A stretch of 64,000 bases of DNA from Paramarasmius palmivorus (Eukaryota; Basidiomycota; Agaricomycetes; Agaricales; Marasmiaceae), in contig JAYKXP010000019.1 of NCBI GenBank assembly GCA_037176845.1, forward strand, positions 124,001 to 188,000. The letters run 5' to 3'. Positions 59,531-64,000 of this stretch are shown piece by piece. Each line of letters opens with the position of its first letter. The first letter of the stretch is position 1. The translations under genes and the position numbers were made by a program. The notes under the pieces are model-generated. The model made no database searches. It was not told the origin of the DNA and saw only the letters and a list, made by a program, of their open reading frames with translations.

Positions 59531-61389
59531 GGCGTCGATGATGATTATAGGCCGATGAGAGCTTTGAGGAAAGCGAAGGGACTCGTTGAACGCTCCTTTT
59601 TGGATAAGTCGAGCTTTTAAAGAATCGTTTCGTCCGTGCGGTACGGTAGAACGCCCATTGTCAGACTTCAATGAATCGCTGGAGTTGAAGACCCGACGCC
59701 CGTGGTTCCAAGAATAAGTTTGCAATTGGCAAAAGGCGTAGGTAGATCTTCGTTTCGATATGTGCGTGTACATCCGTACCGGTCGGCCAATATAGTTGAC
59801 GCTGGTGGCAATATAGTCGATGATCAGTACAGGTGCCAGTATTTGACGGATGCTAGCCGAAACTTGCCGTCGCCGATGAATGGGATGCACAGAATTGGGA
59901 GCATTCGATGTGTCCAAGGTAAATTGGGGGCCTTTCACTCGAGTTCCAGCAAGTTCATCTGATGCTTTCGAGAAATGCCTACTTAGTAGATGATCCCTCT
60001 CTACCTGCCAGACGAAACGGTCAGTCTAGCGCAAAAGAAGAATTGAGAAGACCTACATCCCAAACACCGATTTACCAACTTGATATCCGAATCTTTTGCA
60101 CCAAAATCCTTGAACAAAGGCTACTCGTCGGCTTCCCGGGATGAACATAGCGAGAAGAAAGCGAGAAGAAAGCAAGAAGACATCGAACTTGAACTCGGAA
60201 ATTAGGTCTTCATCGATCATCCTTAACCACTACGACATCCGATTCATGCGACCCCGAACTGAAAGCGACAGAGGTAGCAGGACAGCTGGAGACGCAGCAA
60301 TAGATCCAAGGTAGGTGATTGAAGCACAGAACCAGCCGGCGCCGTATACTATCCGCCGAAAAGAATTTGCTGTTTGCTATCGGTGACATGCAAGAGATAC
60401 GGGGTACCTCCTAAAGGTTTCATGGTGAAGAGGGCCAATAAGTAGACTCCATCAAATGAATCTTGAGTTTGTGTCTTTGCTGGAGGAGCCGCGTTGGGTA
60501 ATAGATGAGGGACCTATGTCAAAGTTCTTTGGCAGACATTCCAGAGACGAGTGACAAAGACATACATGACTCTTGCTTCCAAAGGAGCTCTATCTCTCAA
60601 ATGCTCACGACCCCTAGTATCCAACAACCTGAAAATTTCACGAATCGGAACGCGAGACATCAACCGTGGGAAAGAGGAAAGACGCGTCAGCACAGCCTCA
60701 TCTGGCACTTCTCTTCAAAGCTTCAACGTTTCAACGTTCAGCGTTCACCTTCAACCACCACCGTCACCTATCCAGATTCTTTCTTCTAGAGCATATAAGT
60801 GTCCATTCAAGTATTCACAAACGAGAACTACGCGGTGGGAAGATTCAAGAGGAAAGACGTAGACGTCGCTTTTATTCATACATGTTCAAGCACAATCTGT
60901 TAGGTGTTATTCAGACTGCTCTCGATACACGCTAACATACAGGGAAAGACCTAGATCCCAAACCTCGAATCATTGGTATTCATGAAAGATAATAACACGT
61001 CTTCGTAACCAAGAATCCATCGACACGAAACCCAGTCCCTCGAAAAGAGCAAGTCCCGGATGATTTGGCATGCAACGCTTGCCAACGCGGAGAAGAGGAA
61101 CGGACTTGTGGACGGATACAACGACTCTACGCGTTTTTTATATTATCGGCTACCATTCTGTACTGCGCGTTTAATGAGCCAATACTAGTTGCACCTCAAT
61201 TCAGCGACTCGATGAGAAGGCTTTCAGAATCTAAACGCCTGTTGTCGGTCGGAGCTGTGGCTCAGAATTATCCTTCATTGATACACTCATACCGCGAACA
61301 CCCAGTTGTTGACAGACAGGTGTAGGATGTAAACTGCAGTACTTCAATAGTCAAGCATCATCGTCATTCCTACTCTTATTGTTGCGTCC
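59531..61389. other. intergenic, 1.9 kb, with a dispersed repeat
   Basis: The first 100 bases hold the promoter of 8-Cys paralogue 3, with TTTAAAAG near 59616-59623 on the minus strand. The dispersed repeat is at 60668-60701. Plus-strand frames at 60505-60935 overlap and show no motif. No other gene is supported. Confidence 0.35.
60668..60701. repeat. dispersed AGACGCGTCA repeat, copy 3
   Basis: GGGAAAGAGGAAAGACGCGT continues into CAGCACAGCCTCAT, differing from the copy at 38677-38710 at two of 34 positions. It lies in an intergenic region, like the other two copies. Confidence 0.6.
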
Positions 61390-62701
61390 CTACGCAGCCC
61401 TCCTTACATCTATTACATTCCCCGCTGCATCCCAAACTGATTTTCGCAAGAAAACCGAGACGATCAAAAGGCTGGGGTATATGCTCTTCAGGTGGCGACG
61501 GGGCCTCGGGTCAGCGCGTGCTTTCTGAAAGACCAGCACTCACCGTAAAGCCCAATGACAAAGCAAGAGTGATGATATGTGCCAGTGTCCATTGAAAAGA
61601 TTCACCACTGTGTAAGTCGGATAGAATAGTAGCTATGCCACCGACGATCTGGAAGCATGAAATCATTAGCATTGTTTGGATGAATGGGAACACTTACAAG
61701 GAGCAGTGTATATATGATTCCGCTCTCCAAGACGAGCATTAGAATCCGCTGATGGTAGTTTGGCGATTGCCCAGCATACAGGTATGCACGCATGGCCTTT
61801 CGGTGAAGCCTATACTATCAAGCTATCAATTCCCGTCCAGGATCATACCTAGTAAAAGTTAGAACTTGCCAAATATAATAGCCTATTGATGCGTTTGTAG
61901 CCAGGTTTGTAGCACACGAAAGACCAAATGCAAGGTTGACAGAGAGGAAAGATGGCATAAAGAACTCTGAAAAACGATTGATTTGCAAGATCATGAACAC
62001 AGTCTCCAATAGCACATCAACTTGATGAAATTATTTCAGAGAAGAAAGTGCAAAATCTGAACAGTGAACAAACCTGCCATGAAAAAGAGGAGCACGCCAG
62101 GGATATAAACCATCCTTCGTTTATGTTTCCACAACACGAATGCTCTCCAGAACACGATAGTATCGCCAACCAAAGCCTACAAAGTGTGATCACCGTCAGA
62201 ATGTAACAAATGGTTTGAGCCTCACATTGACGAATACGGGAATTATGATCCAGGCCAGCTCTTCCAAGCGTGAATATTGATCAAAAAGGTGAGAGCTGTG
62301 ACAATTTGAAATGACGAGTCCATTCAGAATCAATCGTGCAGCTGTTACTCCAACTACGAATGTTGACGAGATCGTTATCAGGAGGGTTGCCGTGAGAAGA
62401 AAGACTCTTGCTCTCGGAATGGAAGTCGGGGAAGTAGTGTTATCTTCTGGACGCCTGTTATGATAGTTTATGAGACAAAAAGCACACTCTAACTGATCTG
62501 ACTCACCACAAGATAGTTACACATATCCACTGAAGAATGAGCTGTGCACCTGAAAGGCTCGATGAACCTGATGAACAACTTGCTGCAAAGGTATTACAGA
62601 CCATAGGGAATGGCGCTGACTACGAGAGCGGCGGTGTTATAGACGACGGCCTGTCCAAAGGATGGCAGAGCGTCACATAGACCTGTAAGCTCGGCTGGCA
62701 T
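61390..62701 (-). CDS. orphan seven-TM membrane protein, copy 8
   Basis: Starts MPAELTGLCDALPSFGQAVV at 62701 and stops at 61390. The eight-exon family pattern is kept with intact frames: AQLILQWICVTIL, RARVFLLTATLLITISSTF, ALVGDTIVFWRAFVLWKHKR, CATNLATNASIGYYIW, LHRKAMRAYLYAGQSPNYHQ and SIYPSLLIVSVFLRKSVWD. The donor after exon 5 is TTG|GCAAGT, a GC-AG intron at the same junction where copies 1 and 4 also depart from GT. This is the most diverged copy and lies alone near the right end in inverse orientation to copies 1-6. Function is unknown. Confidence 0.86.
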
Positions 62702-64000
62702 GCTGGGATGTGAGAAAAGGGCGGATTCCAATATGCACTGAAGTTATGTGGCTTTCACCAAATTGGCATTAGCCTGATGAAGTGACGATCACGCACAGCA
62801 TGGGTTTTCCTGATAGCCAAGCTTAGAACTGCTTAGAAGCCCTACACGAAGAAATGATAAGGGCTTCTGTATGGTGTCGCATGATGGATCAGCATGTCAG
62901 CGATTGAACAATGCTGCTCAAAATCCCTTCCAGTAAACGAAATTGAGAGTTGCTAAATTGAAGAAGTAGGTCTAAAATGGACCTTGCGAGAATAGCTTGG
63001 CACCCGCTCCGCAAGTAACCATCATTGGAGCATCATCTTTGGCATTGGACTTGAAGCTTGATGAACAGCTCCATGTCATGATACGCAACTATGTCACTCA
63101 CCTTCATGCGTCTCGTCTTGTAATACATTTGATACCAATTTGCTATCGTGCATCACAAGGTCTTTGACATTACACTGGGAGAGCAGAACAGGATCCAAGG
63201 ATATGAGCTAGATATTCTGTGAAGCCTTTGGTTTGAGGTTGGTGTGGCCCGTATCATCACTCAACAAAATATCGATAAGCATCTTCCCCCGGTCAACTAC
63301 GGAGAAATGAACATGTTGGGTACAGGTTTCTGAGTGTTCGTCTCCCTTGACACCCAATACATCCCTGGATCTCATCAGGGGGGCAACTGCAATTCGAGGA
63401 AAAGGCTCTTGAAAGCAACCAACGAACTACTAACCTTAAAACGAGCAAATGATGCAACACGAGAGGACGACGAGCTAACCGTATTGACGGCCGGACACTG
63501 CAAGAACAACAAATGAGAGGATGCAACGGAACTGGTGGGGAACACGCACCTCATCAACAACTCAAAACTTTGCCATTAGAAATCAAGAACTTCGACCAGA
63601 CCAGCGATAACGGCCATTAAGGATGCGGTGGAGATCACCGACGAGGATTCAACATTGCGAATCAACGCTGATGGACTAGCGAACCGCGACGAAGGTGGTG
63701 AGGATATACAAAATGAGGGATCATGCAAAGAAAACGGCGAGACAAGACCTACTAGAAGGACGGAGAACCATGATCAAACTGGACTAAAGTGCCGGCTGAT
63801 TGTGGAACGGACGATAGTGCCAGATCTACTGGTACCTGGTAGTTGAAGTAGTCAGTCGGGCACAAAAGCAAAGATGAGAAGACGTACCCTAACTTGATTG
63901 AGAGCTTCCCGAGCCTGAACATGATGGTGGGAAGAAGAAAGAACGCGGCAAATTCGTTCGATACACCCGGGCGCTTACTGTACAACAATCAACCGCGACG
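62702..64000. other. right end, no supported gene
   Basis: After the copy 8 promoter there are only short frames. Plus-strand frames at 63334-63516 and 63628-63846 are charged (LKRANDATREDDELT, DEGGEDIQNEGSCKENGE) and could be exons of a gene running beyond the window. No start, splice chain or domain was secured. Confidence 0.3.

Noticed and set aside
63334..63846. Charged frames near the right edge as a transposase fragment
   Set aside because: No DDE or zinc-finger signature; too short and fragmented to assign.

Overview
The window looks like nuclear DNA of a mushroom-forming basidiomycete (Agaricomycete-type; species not identifiable). Genes are split by many short introns of about 48-60 bases with GTRNGT...YAG ends. 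The recognisable genes are typical of basidiomycetes: a Cch1 calcium channel, eIF3a, a Wss1-type metalloprotease, a DUF6699-like protein, families of orphan seven-TM proteins and small secreted cysteine-rich proteins. No rRNA, tRNA, CRISPR or intact transposon was recognised.

Layout. 1-19.3 kb is accessory DNA. It holds six plus-strand copies of one orphan seven-TM family (1828, 4598, 10753, 12487, 15046, 17925), with a small secreted peptide and a small Tyr/Ser/Asn-rich protein between copies 2 and 3. 19.9-35 kb is a conserved core: Wss1-like protease (minus), trypsin-like protease (minus), eIF3a (plus, divergent from the protease) and Cch1 (minus). 35-38 kb holds an uncharacterised minus gene, a shortened member of a membrane-anchored family, and a DUF6699-like gene. 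39-49 kb has two paralogous secreted 8-Cys proteins flanking a 6.2-kb gene for a very long beta-rich/coiled-coil protein. 49.6-62.7 kb returns to accessory content: two inverted seven-TM copies, a decayed mitochondrial glutamyl-tRNA synthetase, two tandem large members of the membrane-anchored family, and a third 8-Cys protein.

The dominant theme is local expansion of three lineage-specific families: eight seven-TM genes, three secreted 8-Cys genes and three genes combining a disordered N-terminus, a Gly/Asn motif and C-terminal membrane segments. They surround a small block of conserved housekeeping genes. Products of the three families would act at the cell surface or outside it, but no function can be read from sequence.

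A caution on quality: several otherwise intact genes carry single-base frame breaks, most of them +1. Seven lie in the 5' third of cch1 and one in eIF3a, which should be essential. This pattern suggests insertion-type assembly errors at least as much as real decay. Exon boundaries were worked out by hand from splice consensus and paralogue alignment, so they may be off by a base.
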